A DNA stretch of 64,000 nt from Tenebrio molitor (Eukaryota > Arthropoda > Insecta > Coleoptera > Tenebrionidae): NCBI RefSeq assembly GCF_963966145.1, contig NC_091048.1:17236001-17300000 (forward strand), written 5' to 3'. Position numbers and translations under genes: made by a program. Positions 46,440 through 58,022 of the stretch are shown here, one piece after another (position 1 is the first letter of the stretch; each line of letters starts with the position of its first letter). Below the pieces are notes generated by a model, which had not been told where the DNA came from, made no database searches, and was given only the letters and a program-made list of their open reading frames with translations.

Positions 46440-48230
46440 TTAATTTGACCAGAATGCAACAATATTATTAAAATGGTGGATTCGCCGGGTCTAAAAATTG
46501 AATTCGAATTTGCTGCAACATCCTATTTATTAACAACTAAAAACGACAATTCTCACAGCGTCCAGCAAACTTCCGTTTAACTTGAAAAAAAAATCCATAG
46601 CGCAACTTTATCCGGAAATCTGCCGCGGAACATCTGCTTTCCGTCTTTATTGTCTCGGATATAAAGGCGCCACCACTTTGCTTTCTGCAAACTGTAAATG
46701 TGCGACTTTCCAATACTTGCTGCCAACTTCGGCGAAATGAAAAAACTTCCACAAAACAATTAATGGAAAAGGGGACTCTTGTTTTGTCAGGAAACAAGGT
46801 TTCCCTCGACAAGATCCATTCGTAATGAACACCAGACTTATTTTTCATGGTCTATTTTTAAATCTTAAATTTATCTTGGTCATGTCAACAAATACAAAGT
46901 GCTGGATCAAATCTAGAGAAACATTTTCACAGCTAACTTTATAAAAATCAATCGAAATTCAATAATCTAGCGATAAAAAAGTTTGAAGCGAAATGGTTGT
47001 GGGTCAACTCGGTTCTCCTGGGACCAGCATAAGAAGAGAGTTCATTCACAAACTCAATTTGATATTATAAAACAACTTCTCTTCACGTAAAAATAACTTG
47101 ACTTCATTTTCGATTTTTCCGGTGTGTTATTCCATAAATCCCTAAAAGTTCGGAAAAGCTGGACTGATATTCCGCAATTTTGTCCAATCTCTCCCTGTTC
47201 AAATCGATTTGTCCTTGGGAATTGTTTAGAAAGTATTTCAAAAGTGCTAGAAAATGTATGTTGACACACTATTTTTTAAAATAACTGTTGCGACAACTTT
47301 TTAAAGTCTCTTCATTTGTACAATGAACGAACACTCGAGTGCTTATGTGTTGTAAACAAATCGCAGACATTTCTTACCTAGTAGAAACTCAGTTCAATTT
47401 AAATATTCATGAAATACCTTTTAGGTCGTCTGGTTATTAATATTTATTGGAGCTCACCCCTTTGCACTTTACGGAGCTTCAGTAAGTCTCCTGAAACGGT
47501 TCTATTTCGTGATAATTCCTCTGGCGTGAATGACTTTGAAACGCAAAACCATAATGAAAACTGCATGATGTGCCGAGATAATCGCAAATATTTAATCTTG
47601 TTCGAATGACAAGCAAAACATTCATTTAAAGCGAACCATGACTTTTCGGCGAAAGGAGAGCGGTGAATATTGTTTGGTGCCTCTTAAAATGGGAACTCGG
47701 TCAATCTGTTCATTTAATATTCTAAATCGGTTTTTGTTCCATGAAAAGCTGTTTCTTGTACATGCTGAAACTGCGTTCTGTATTTACCACATTGCTTTAA
47801 TGGAATCTTTCGAACGAGATTTCCAGGGAATAATTCTAACGGTGTTCTATTCGGCACGAATTACGATTACAATAAATTCATTATGAACATATTCACTACT
47901 AAAATCCAGTCACATCAGGGTAATTATCACCGTTGGTTATTCCTTTAGTTAAAATGGCTGAAATGTCTTTTTATCTGGTAACACTAATTCGGGTTTAATT
48001 AGAGTTTGCTCCAAAAACAAACTTCCATTTTCCACGAGCTTATGACGCCAACATTTTTCAGCATGGAGTCTTTTTATCGGACGGGATTAAAGCGCCAATC
48101 ACTTTTACATGAAACCGTTGACTAAACTTTAGTCTATTTATCGTTGAAATTAAGTTGGGAGTTAAAAATACTGATTGATTAAAATTTTGCCCCTACAGTT
48201 CATCATATATTTGTTTCGACGAAATTAAAT
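46440..48230. other. GC-richer unique island
   Basis: Repeat-free. Several overlapping frames of 60-103 codons occur on both strands (46537-46848 -, 47409-47886 +), none with recognisable domains or consistent codon use. Conserved non-coding DNA is possible. Confidence 0.35.
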
Positions 48231-48235
48231 TAAAT

Positions 48236-48659
48236 ATTTTTTTATTATACCTGAATCATAATCCCTGTTTTTGACACTTAAATGCGTGCGAAAAAGGGCC
48301 TTTAAAACACTAAAGCTTTAAGGGTTGCTTAGGTAACAACAAATTCACCTACATTTTGAACAATGATAAATAGACATTGACACACGATTTATGATAGCAA
48401 CGAAACAACAACAATTGACCATTTCTATATCAACGATTAATGACACAGACTACCTCGGAAAAGGTATTTCAATTTACTTTTTTTTGTTATAATTTTCAGA
48501 TTGTAGTGCAGGTATAATAAAAAATAGCGTATGATACACGTTTATAAGGGCCTTTAAAGCACTTGCGACGTTAAAAGCACTCCGCTACGCGTCGTGCTCT
48601 TAAACTCGTCGCGCGTGCTTTAAAGGCTTCCTTATAAACTTGTATCATAATATACTATT
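48236..48659 (-). mobile_element. H1 hairpin element, copy 4
   Basis: Complete reverse copy, TTTATTATACCTGAATCATA to ATCATAATATACTATT; it matches copies 1 and 3 nearly base for base. Confidence 0.92.
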
Positions 48660-49497
48660 TTGGCAAAATTAAATAAAACGTTATATTTAAATCATCACAA
48701 TTTACAAAAGATAATAACACGGGGATTATTAAGTGGGTGAGATGATGAGTTGTTGCCAAATCGAAAAAATACTCTATATTTATTGAAAAATCAAAACTTA
48801 CCGACCGCAAATAAAAATGTTAGATCACATGCAAATAATAATTTAAGGTTTCAGTTAAAGAATACAGCAAAAAGCAACAACAAAGAAGCGTCACAGAATT
48901 AAAAAAATACGTACAACAATTTAAGTCAGTCTGATGTTGAAATAAAAAAATTGGATATTTCTTTTATTTTGTGATCATGATAGGCCCTGAAAACTCTTTT
49001 GTTGAGGCTGAAATTTGTCAAAAACAGTTTCTAAATTTCAGCAAACATTTCTCTGTGTTGGTAAATGCGTCACAAGAGACATTAAATTGCAAAGGAATTA
49101 TAACTGAAATAAAGTTTTTCAGTATACATATGTATTTCCCGGGGGTACGTATGTGTGATTGTGTATTATACATATACTGACTTTTATTGAAATCGTAACA
49201 CATTGAAGCTGTGAACCGATTTTATTCAAATTTACCCACAATGTGTATTTTCATAAAAGAAACCAATGCCTCAGGTTTGAAAGAAAACAAACAATTTTTA
49301 GGTTTTTTATTTTAGAAACGATAAAATTTACAATACAAGATATGCTTTTGATTAAAAGCCATTGAAAATGTCTCAGTTTTGTTTTCGCTAGTGTGTTCTA
49401 AACATTTCGTAAAATGCTTCGTGACCGAGAAAAATTATCGACAATTATTCAATTTCCAAGGGGACGAGGAAGGTGCTAATTTCGATTTGAATAACTG

Positions 49498-49803
49498 TTG
49501 ACCGTGCAGGACGTAGTGTGCCAACAGTTTTTTGATGTTGCTTCAAATGGCTTTAATAATAAGAGGTTCATGGTCGTCGTTTTGAAGCTCAACGTAGAAG
49601 TACGCCGTCTTAGAATTTTGGTTTTAAGAGACAGATTGTCCACAACACGGGCTATTGGAAATGAGTGGGAGGAAGATGTAGAACGCCCAATCTCTATGTC
49701 ACCCAGAATAAGAAAGGAGAAAATCGGAATTTTATCTAGAACGTCATATTGCCGTCATATAGGTAGGGAGTACCAATGTGGGATGAGGAGGCGGCTCAAC
49801 TGA
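49498..49803 (+). other. Unrecognised open frame, 101 codons
   Basis: A frame opening with TTG, rich in Arg and Val (RRLRILVLRDRLSTTRAIG, later RPISMSPRIRKEKIGILSR). GC is above the neighbours. It resembles decayed transposon coding DNA more than a host exon, but I cannot name a family. Confidence 0.25.
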
Positions 49804-50423
49804 TTAATTAATTTTCCTTTTAATTTGACGATTATAATATCTTTCAAATTTAATCATTTGTTTTTTTAAATAAAATTCACATTTCAATAAAAGTCGGTCT
49901 AAAATGCATAGACATTAAAATTAAATCAAACAATAATAAGAAAAATGATAAATACATTCTATATCTTTTAGATTTGAAGATGTGGAGGCTCAAAAAGTGC
50001 AGCCTTAATCTCATTTATTTTAAATATTAAAAAAGATTTGACTACATATTTGTTTTTTACTAGCTAGTGATATAAAAATTCTGAATGACTGTGATCAGGT
50101 TTGCAAACCTGCAATTCTTTACTTCATTATTTACAGCATTTCCACGAAGTGATTGTATGTCGGTTTTATCTCAAATAACGTATGGCAACATAGCTTTGAT
50201 TGTTCTTTCGTATTTCCATGAATACAACAAAAATGAAATATTTGCAGATTATTGGGATAAATCAAATGTTTTTATTAAAAATGGTGCCACATTTAGTCTA
50301 ATAAATAGGTCCATATCTTCTACAAAAAAAGAAGATTGATTTTTTTAAACATTTTTACCTGATATTTTAATGACTACTTAACAACATACTGCTAAACTGT
50401 TCCCCGAATTTTGGGCCACTCTG

Positions 50424-51255
50424 TATATCGGATGTGTCAAAAAGGACGGACACCAAAGAAGGTACACAATTTAGGGTAATCATGGAACATGAAGATTTTT
50501 TTTTCTTTTGGCCTTCGTCAATGCGGAAGTGTTTTTATTAGTTACAATTAAACTACCTGTAAGACTAAATGATGCTATTAAGGTTAGTTAAGGTTATGTT
50601 CACTTCACTTCCCGTACTTTTCTTCCGTGAATTCATTTTCAAAACAAATTTTATGAGAAATCTTTTTCGAATTTAAAATAAACTCTCTCTCGTCAGGGCG
50701 CAGGCTCAGTTACATTAAATAAATGTTGGCGCTCAGTGTGACAAATCGTATTATCATGAAAATCACTGTTGGGGGCTCACACCAACATAACAACGTTTTG
50801 ACAATTGTTTATTAAAAAATTTCAATTATAGTTTGTCTAACGTTGCGAGGCTGGCGGCACATCCAAAATTTGTGTGGGTTTTTAACGCCAACTACGATGG
50901 GACAATCATTTATAATGAGTTAATGACCCTGTATTTAGCTCTTGGTGCCGCAGAAGATAACGCGGCATTTACCTACACAGACATACACCATGCGTTTTCC
51001 TAACGGAAGGCATCCCAGTGTAACTGTTAGTAGGCGTTTTGAGTAACGACTGAGAAAAAAAAAACCTAACCGTGACAACTACATACGGTAATTTTTAGTT
51101 ATCTATTGCGTTGCTGCCATTTTCATTTTCAAATTCTGTACATTTTTTCTTTAACTGAAAGCTGTAGAACAGTTTTTGGTTGAAAATCGGGGTCTAGGTT
51201 ATGCTATGTTGTGCTACTAAAACGCCTGTCCGTCCTTTTTGACACAACCGATATA
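50424..51255. mobile_element. TIR element, 832 bp
   Basis: TATATCGGATGTGTCAAAAA on the left and TTTTTGACACAACCGATATA on the right, with GGACGGACA and TGTCCGTCC next inward. The interior is non-coding. Confidence 0.8.
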
Positions 51256-51522
51256 CAGGGTGACTTTGAAGGTTGTGCAGATATTTGAACCTATGATAGA
51301 ACCCCACAAAAAGTAACGATTGAGCCAATAATGCCTTATACAAATGTTGAAATTTTTCGAGGAAAAGGGACTAAAAGTTTTTCAAAAAAAAAGTTTGGGA
51401 GCCACTGAATTTTATGAAAAAATGGGTCAAAAACATCCATAGTACACTTTTTTGTTGTCATTTAATTCAAAATGAAGTCACTTTGACAAGAACATCAATC
51501 TTAACCTCAGTTTAAATCACAA

Positions 51523-52010
51523 ATGTCTTTCACCAACCGGGAGGAACCCGTTATGATTTTTGATCTGTTGTGAAGCCCGTGGACATTCAGAGCTAGCACA
51601 GCAAATCTACGGTGAAAGGTTGCCTCAAAGGTTTCGAAATAAGTAAGCGTGATCTTGACCGCCAACGAGAAGATCGCATTTTAGTTGCAGAAGAAGACAT
51701 TCCTCGCGAAATCCAAGAGCGTCAGTTCTAGGAGTCATTTTAATTATCGCGTGGGTTGGGATTGGTGCAAATTATCTCGTAGGTCCCTATGTTTTACCTC
51801 GCCGTTTGAATATAGATGGTTATCTTCAATTTTTATGCAACGAAAAATGTGGTACCTTCTTGATTGGTGCACCGCCTAATTACATTCAAAACGCCGCTCA
51901 GGAAATTCGTGAATTCTGAATCGAGTTCGGCTTTCTTGTACACGTCGTACTGAAGCTTGCATTGCAAACGATGGCAGACATTTCGATCAACTTCTTCGAT
52001 GTTTCATTTC
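51523..52010 (+). pseudogene. DUF4817/mariner-type transposase relic
   Basis: Pieces in different frames follow the family order. MSFTNREEPVMIFDLL and then CEARGHSELAQQIYGERLPQ are the N-terminal helix-turn-helix part (pattern YGEARGN...IYQERFPNR). IGANYLVGPYVLPRRLNIDG then YLQFL match the ...G.YLVGPYFLP.RL.G..YL.FL catalytic-domain segment; LIGAPPNYIQNAAQEIREF follows, and RRTEACIANDGRHFDQLL is the C-terminal signature. Stops and frameshifts separate them, and much of the catalytic domain is deleted, so it is dead. It begins about 270 bp past a CAGGGTGACTTT end at 51255 that may be its left terminus. Confidence 0.75.
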
Positions 52011-52501
52011 ATGCTTTCACTCACAATTACAGTATTTTTACTTTGTTGGTTTAAGCGTTTGTTGTCTTCTGAATTAGTTACAGGCACTATTTTATCATCA
52101 CTTTAGAAATTTTATTAAATATTCATAATGAAATTCAAAAAACGTAAACGATAAAAGTCAAACATAACTTCGAAAAAACTTGATTTTTTAGGTTGGTCGT
52201 ACGTCAAAACGGCCCCCCAAATTTGAAATTTTTCAGCGATTCCCAAACAAAGTGATTCCTTTGATTTTCTTGTAAACCATTAACATTTGTACAGCGTGAT
52301 CAACAATGACTGAGTCTGTTGGCAACGAAACAATTGAAAAGTATAAGGAATATTTAAAAGTTTTAAAAAGAATAATTGTTTAATATAACTAGAATAATAA
52401 AGAAAAATTCAAGACAGGCGAAATATTAAATTCAGATTTCACGTGACCAGTTCTTTTTTAGTATAATAAATAATTCTCTATCAACTTTGGACCTATTTAT
52501 A

Positions 52502-53019
52502 CAGGGTGTTAGATAAACATCCGGCCAAACTTTAACCGCGAGCTACTGGCTTCATGTAGAACTCGGAAAAAATATTTAAAAAATTCTATGTCAAAAAATA
52601 AATTGACATTTAATTTTTGAGGAAATTTTTTTTTAACTGCTTTTAGTCTTCTACGTTGTCCCACAACCTCGTAGGTAAAATTTAGGCATATTTTTAAAAT
52701 ACACCCTGTATATCATATTTTATAAAACATACACCAATGCGGTTTCCTTGTTTTAAAGCATATTTCCTAGAGGTTACTTCGCATTGGCGTAAGTTTTATA
52801 AAATATGATATACAGGGTGTACTTTTAAAATATGCCGAAATTTTACCTACGAGGTTGTGGGACAACGTAGAAGACTAAAAGCAGTTAAAAAAATTGTACC
52901 TCAAAAATTAAATGTCAATTTATTTTTTGACATAGAATTTTTTAAATATTTTTCTCGAGTTCTACATGAAGCCAGTAGCTCGCGGTTAAATTTTGGCCGG
53001 ACATTTACCTAACACCCTG
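52502..53019. mobile_element. 518 bp palindromic element, TA duplication
   Basis: CAGGGTGTTAGATAAACATC opens it and the complement closes it; arms pair almost throughout (CGAGCTACTGGCTTCATGTA with its complement), with a second TACACCCTGTATATC palindrome at the centre (52690-52830). Confidence 0.92.
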
Positions 53020-53152
53020 TATAGCTATGCAATTTTATACCAATGAATTAAAAATCGATCTCTATTAAATTGTATTGACTCATTTGTCAAATGACAGCAA
53101 AATTTAAAAAATCTATTACTAACTTCAGTGTAACTAAGAATTTGTATTTGTA

Positions 53153-53507
53153 CTATGGCGGCCAAAAAATTTTGGTCGTCACTTTCTTGACATTCAAGTA
53201 AAGTGTAAATAAACCTTTAGGAATCGTAACCCCACTTTCGATTCTTGTCATTTTGACAATCAATTTAAACTGTTTGAAGCTCAGATATTCCAAAAATCCG
53301 ACATGAATAAACAAAATTAGAGCAATCGTAGATAACCTTAGATAAACGTTCTGTGTAGTAGAAATGACAAAATAATTTTGAGTTTTGAAATTTACCACCC
53401 AAAAAATAACGTTCATAATCAAGACGGTAATCATGATGACAATAAAGTACGGATTACAATTTTTTTTTTGAATGACAATGACGGCCAAAATTTTTTGGCC
53501 GGCATAG
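53153..53507. mobile_element. MITE, 355 bp, TA duplication
   Basis: CTATGGCGGCCAAAAAATTT and the complement of its right end, AAATTTTTTGGCCGGCATAG, with TA on both sides. A 152-codon minus-strand frame crosses it and is a by-product. Confidence 0.88.
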
Positions 53508-53842
53508 TACTGAGTATGATAAATAAAATTGACTTTTCGTGGAATTTGAGATAATGCCATATAATTGCACGCCATGGAATAAACAAAATAAATCTTTAAT
53601 AACAAAACCAAGAAGAATACACACGCCTTATGAATATTTTATAAAAGGCGAGTGCGTGTTACATTCGGCATTGTGAGTGATCAAAGGCAAAAACGATAAA
53701 GTAGTAAGAAAACAATAATTATACGTTTAAATGGAAATATTTCATGTACGGCGAAAATTTGCAATTCAAAACTACATACTTTAAAGGTTTTCCAGCATTT
53801 CGAGTTTAAAATCGTTGATAAGACACTGTTCAAATAGGTATA

Positions 53843-54226
53843 CAGGGTGTTTGAAAATTGCTAGTACAAAAAAAAACTGTGGCATCTAGAAGCCCTAAGA
53901 AATAAAAAAAAAAATTTTTAATTTTTTTAAACAAAAGGGATAAAGTAACCCTATCCCAGCATATTTTACACCTCAGGCGGGGCAGTACGTTTTAAACCTT
54001 GGTAACCAAGCGTGATAATGAAGGACTATACAACAATATGAAAAAGAAATATTTTTTTGCAAGATTTTGGCAACTAACAATGGTACTAACAATTTTAACC
54101 CAATTTTTAGTAATTTTTATCTCGAAAACTAGAGGACTTTTATTAAATTTTTTTTTTGCCGATGACTTTAACTCATCATCGCCAATTACCATTATTTTTT
54201 TGTACTAGCAATTTTCAAACACCCTG
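53843..54226. mobile_element. MITE, 384 bp, TA duplication
   Basis: CAGGGTGTTTGAAAATTGCT and AGCAATTTTCAAACACCCTG are exact complements; arms of about 27 bp. TA on both sides. It abuts the next element. Confidence 0.9.
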
Positions 54227-54464
54227 TATAGTCCGGACAAAATAAATGTGGCTCCTGACTTTATTAAGTCACATTAATCTAACAACATGTTCAAATAAAA
54301 ATGTAAAGAAAGCAATAATAAAGATTTATGATGGTTATCCACCACCAAAGTTGCAGGTAGAATTTCGAAAACTCGCTGTATTTATATAGGTACCTGTCCT
54401 TTTCGAGAACGACCTACCATAAATCTTTATTATCATTATCATGTTGTTAAATAATTTGACTTAG

Positions 54465-54600
54465 GGCCGGTTGCATCAACGCCAGTTAAAGTTAACTGTA
54501 GGTTAAAATGCTTCGTTACTTTAGTTACCTATTGTTATAACAATGTTTTCGTATATTTTAATCTGTAGTTAAATTTAACTCACGTTGGTGCAACCGGCCC
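54465..54600. mobile_element. GGGCCGGTTGC MITE, copy 1
   Basis: GGGCCGGTTGCATCAACG to CGTTGGTGCAACCGGCCC, flanked by TTA on both sides. 136 bp; PIF/Harbinger-like ends and duplication. Confidence 0.9.
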
Positions 54601-54603
54601 TTA

Positions 54604-54738
54604 GGGCCATATTCACCAACGCTATTTAAAGTTAACTGTAGGTTAAAATGCTTCGTTACTTAGATACCTATTGTTGTAACAATGCTTTCGTACAATTTAA
54701 CCTACAGTTAACTTTAACTGGCGTTGGTGAATACGGCC
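54604..54738. mobile_element. GGGCC MITE, diverged tandem copy
   Basis: GGGCCATATTCACCAACGC to GCGTTGGTGAATACGGCC. It shares AAGTTAACTGTAGGTTAAAA with the adjoining copy but has different outermost bases. The TTA between them is shared. Confidence 0.85.
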
Positions 54739-55049
54739 GATAATAAAGTCAGAATTCACATTTATTTTGTCCGGACTGTACAGTGAGGAACAAAAGTAAC
54801 GCAACAATTCGATAAATCATAAACTGTTGAGTTTTGAAAAGAGAACAAAAACAGGTCGATTTTTAAATTCAATTTCAGTTTACTGACGTAAAATTTCTGT
54901 ATACAGGGTGTTCCTTGTCAAAGTAATGACGTCATCATCTATTTTTTTAAATAGCGCCTATATTTTACTGTCAACATGACAGTATAAAAATTTTAAACAC
55001 TTAGATTTAAAAAAACTTGAGAAAAAAATTGTTGAAAATTAAAAAAAAA

Positions 55050-55310
55050 ATTATTTCCTTTATTAATGATTAATTTACTAACTAGTTAGTACCGAAAGGC
55101 ATCACTATTAGGTCAATATCATTTGAAGGTTTTCAACAATAATCAAAACACGAACAAAAAATTACTTCAGAAAAAGCCTGTTTGTCTTATTTCATTCCCT
55201 GTTGATTAATAAGTTCTTCAAGTCCAAATGATACTGATGATACTGACCTAATACCAATGCCTTTCGGTACTAACTAGTCAATAAATTAAATTATTAATAA
55301 AGAAAATACA
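55050..55310. repeat. Inverted repeat, about 260 bp
   Basis: AACTAGTTAGTACCGAAAGG pairs with CCTTTCGGTACTAACTAGT; GGTCAATATCATTTGAAG pairs with CAAATGATACTGATGATACTGACC. A non-autonomous element is likely. Confidence 0.7.
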
Positions 55311-55433
55311 AAAATAGTTATTTATGCAACAAGTGAGTAAAGTAATAGGTACTTTTTTTACGAGATATGTATGTACTTTACTAACGAGTTGCATGCAAAA
55401 TTTTTTTTGGCGCTCGTAAGTTTAGATAACAAT

Positions 55434-55770
55434 TTTTTTTGTTCGACACTGTCAGAATTTCAGAATTTTCTCCTATGTGAACGGATTTTGATAAATGTCA
55501 CAACGAAACATCAAGCAAATTTTAAAGGTTTTAAGCGATTTGGAGCCTTTAAGGGGTTCGTCGAACAAAAAAACGTTGTATTCAACTCGTTCGTGTGTAA
55601 AGGCCCAATTTACACACAAACTCGTCAAATAAACTACTATTTCGACACTCTCAAAATTTGAAAAATTTTTCCTGTGTGAACCCGTGGACCTTTAAAACGC
55701 TCGTTTTACTCGCGTTTTAAATTGGCCCACTCATGCCAAAAAAATCCTAATTTACATATGAACTCGTTAA
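55434..55770 (+). repeat. TTCGACACTGTC repeat, copy 5, with partial hairpin
   Basis: Starts TTTTTTGTTCGACACTGTC and continues through CCTTTAAGGGGTTCGTCGAA into CGTTGTATTCAACTCGTTCG. A rearranged hairpin portion and a second half-copy (TTCGACACTCTC) follow to about 55770. Confidence 0.75.
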
Positions 55771-56023
55771 GAAAACAACTAAATATGAATGAAAAATTTT
55801 ATAATTGCGTTAAAAAATGACACGCTACGGCACTTTTTTTAACGCAAAATGCGTGCAAAAATGAACCACTATGGCACTTTTTTAACGCTTCTTGACCGAT
55901 TCAAAAATCACGTATTTTATGAAAGCAAACGAATGAAAAAACTTGCTTTTTTTTTGACGGATGTTAAAAAAAGTCTTTTTAATTTTCAACAATTTTTTTC
56001 TCGAGTTTTTTTAAATACCGGGT

Positions 56024-57290
56024 GTATTATGAAAAATCTTTGATGCTGTAACTTCCTTATTTTTCATACGATTTTAATAAATAATGTGTCAAACAAAATT
56101 TGTCACTGAAAAATGAAGGTTGAAGTAGGGCAACAGAACGTCTTCGAAGAAGATAAATCTTCTCATCACTTCGTGAAATATAAGCAGCTTTCGACACTAG
56201 ACGTGGAAAGACCTCGACTTGAGAATTCCCTCAAGTCATGAGACTATATAAAAGTGGAATTTCGAGTCGTCCCAACACCTCAGAGGATTAGACAGTGTGG
56301 GAAATACGATTTATTTAAACTTCGCACCAATCAGAGGAATAAAAAATGATTTTCCTTGACCGCCGAACGAAATTACAGTTGAACCATTGCTGGGAAAGAG
56401 TGAAAGAAACGCGTCGACTCGTGTAAAACAAGGCCACCAAAGTGAATTAACCCTCGACTAAACGCAATCATCGATTAAACGATTCGATTTGCCGAATGCA
56501 CTGGAAAGCGCCGCAAACAGGAAATGTTTGCGTTTATTTTTTCGGCTTAATTCAAGCACCATTTCTAGGTTGCCGAGTAATCTGTGTCTTTGTTACCATC
56601 TAGAGATATTAAATTGTTCTTTGATGGGAATTCATTCATGTCTTCTTCCATATTGTTCGTCGAAAACAAGGGAATTAATTGCTTTTTTTCTCTGATAACA
56701 AAATGCTTTTGTTAAAAAGCTTCGCTGTGATTTTCGTTGGTTTTCTCTTCTCTATTTACATCCGCATTCATGCATTCGTTTACATAACCTTCGGAACGAC
56801 ACCAGAGACTGAGGCCTACGTGGAACGTGTGTATGTATCCGGATTATAAATCTTGCATGTCTAACTATTCAAGACGAACTACGGCAAGCATTTTAATGTA
56901 ACCATCGCGACTCAGATTCTAACTTTTGTGTTTATCTTTCGGTATTCATTATGATTTTCCGCTCGTTAGAGGTAGAAGTAAATTCTCGATTAATTATTCA
57001 ACTCGACTGGAAGAAGACACAAAAGTAAAGAAACTGAAGTACAATCAATAATATTCAGATATTCAAATTCGCACAAAACTATACAATGGGAGTGCAACAA
57101 TAGCTTGTTTATTAACTTAAGACCGGTTAGTCTAAAAATGCGGATATTGTGAATTATTCATCGCGGAGGAACAGTACTGTCGTAAATGTTTGTTACAGTA
57201 TCGTAAATATTTGAAAAATGTAAAAGGCATATTGTTTTCAAGTGCTTTCCTGCACTTTGTTACATCAATGTTTAATAGCTGCATATCGCA
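56024..57290. other. Solo transposon end and GC-richer island
   Basis: ACCGGGTGTATTATGAAAAA at 56024 is a lone end of the 58023 family. From 56100 to 57000 the DNA is repeat-free and GC-richer, with ATCGATTA-like sites at 56469-56482 and a TATATAAAAG at 56245 (+). No coding exon is evident; regulatory DNA is possible. Confidence 0.35.
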
Positions 57291-57294
57291 ATAG

Positions 57295-57520
57295 TATAAT
57301 ATGATACGAGTTTTATAAGAAGCATTTTGTAGCACGCACGGGTTTAGGGTACGACGAGCTTGCGAGGAGTGCCATAAAGGAGTAAGTGCAACAAAATGCC
57401 TTATAAACGACATACCATATCCTATTTTTTCTACTTTGCAATTTTTAAACAATTTTTAAGCGAAAATTAACAATTTTTCAAATTTGGGGAAATTTGTCGT
57501 GGTTGGCAACAAATGTCATT
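57295..57520 (+). mobile_element. GC-apex hairpin element with conserved box
   Basis: Hairpin 57305-57420 (TTTTATAAGAAGCATTTTGT with CAAAATGCCTTATAAA), apex GACGAGCTTGCGAGGAGTGC. Then TATTTTTTCTACTTTGC and the box GGGGAAATTTGTCGTGGTTGG at 57486 in the same order as in other members. Confidence 0.75.
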
Positions 57521-57859
57521 GTTCGGAAGATTCAAATGGCGCCATTCTACGACACGAATAAAAGCATAGTAGTTCGCGGTGAAAGCAATTTTCACGAAAA
57601 TGTTGACAGCAATTTACCAGGGATTAGTCTAACTGGCCAAGACACGTTTATTAATGTTTGCAACAATTGTATATTCCGCGGAAACAACAACTTACATTAA
57701 AATTGGTTTTGTTTTGACGTTTATTTTGACATTTCATTTTCGTCAAACTAACCTTGAAAAAGTAAATAGCACTAGTCTGTTTCGATACGCAAATTTCTAT
57801 TATAGCACGCAAAATGCGTGTCGTAATAGCTTTCATATAGTCCCAAAGTAAAAATTAGT

Positions 57860-57975
57860 AATTTATTATACACACCATTTTGTGGCACGCGTTTTAAAGC
57901 AAACAAGTGCGACAAAATGGCTTATAAAACGAGTATAATACAATATTTTTTCTATTTTGTCCCTTAAATTTAAAA
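57860..57975. repeat. Short GC-apex hairpin
   Basis: TATTATACACACCATTTTGT with ACAAAATGGCTTATAAAACG; an apex with GGCACGCGTTTTAAAGC. It is followed by TATTTTTTCTATTTTG. Confidence 0.6.
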
Positions 57976-58022
57976 ACAGTTCAAAACATAATGCTAGGAA
58001 AATTATATTTGGCAAATATATA

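Larger units (their letters stand above)
54231..54778. mobile_element. TIR element interrupted by two MITEs
   Basis: GTCCGGACAAAATAAATGTG and CACATTTATTTTGTCCGGAC are exact complements. Inner arms GATTTATGATGG/CCTACCATAAATC also pair. Two GGGCC MITEs lie in the right half. Confidence 0.85.

Noticed and set aside
46537..46848. Three overlapping minus-strand frames of 60-103 codons
   Set aside because: Three frames open at once in a GC-richer island suggests few stop codons by chance; none resembles a protein family.
53153..53611. 152-codon minus-strand frame
   Set aside because: It covers a 355 bp MITE and flank, with hydrophobic AT-driven composition and no known domain.
56245..56254. TATA box promoter (TATATAAAAG)
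   Set aside because: No initiator at the right distance and no gene downstream; such words are frequent in AT-rich DNA.
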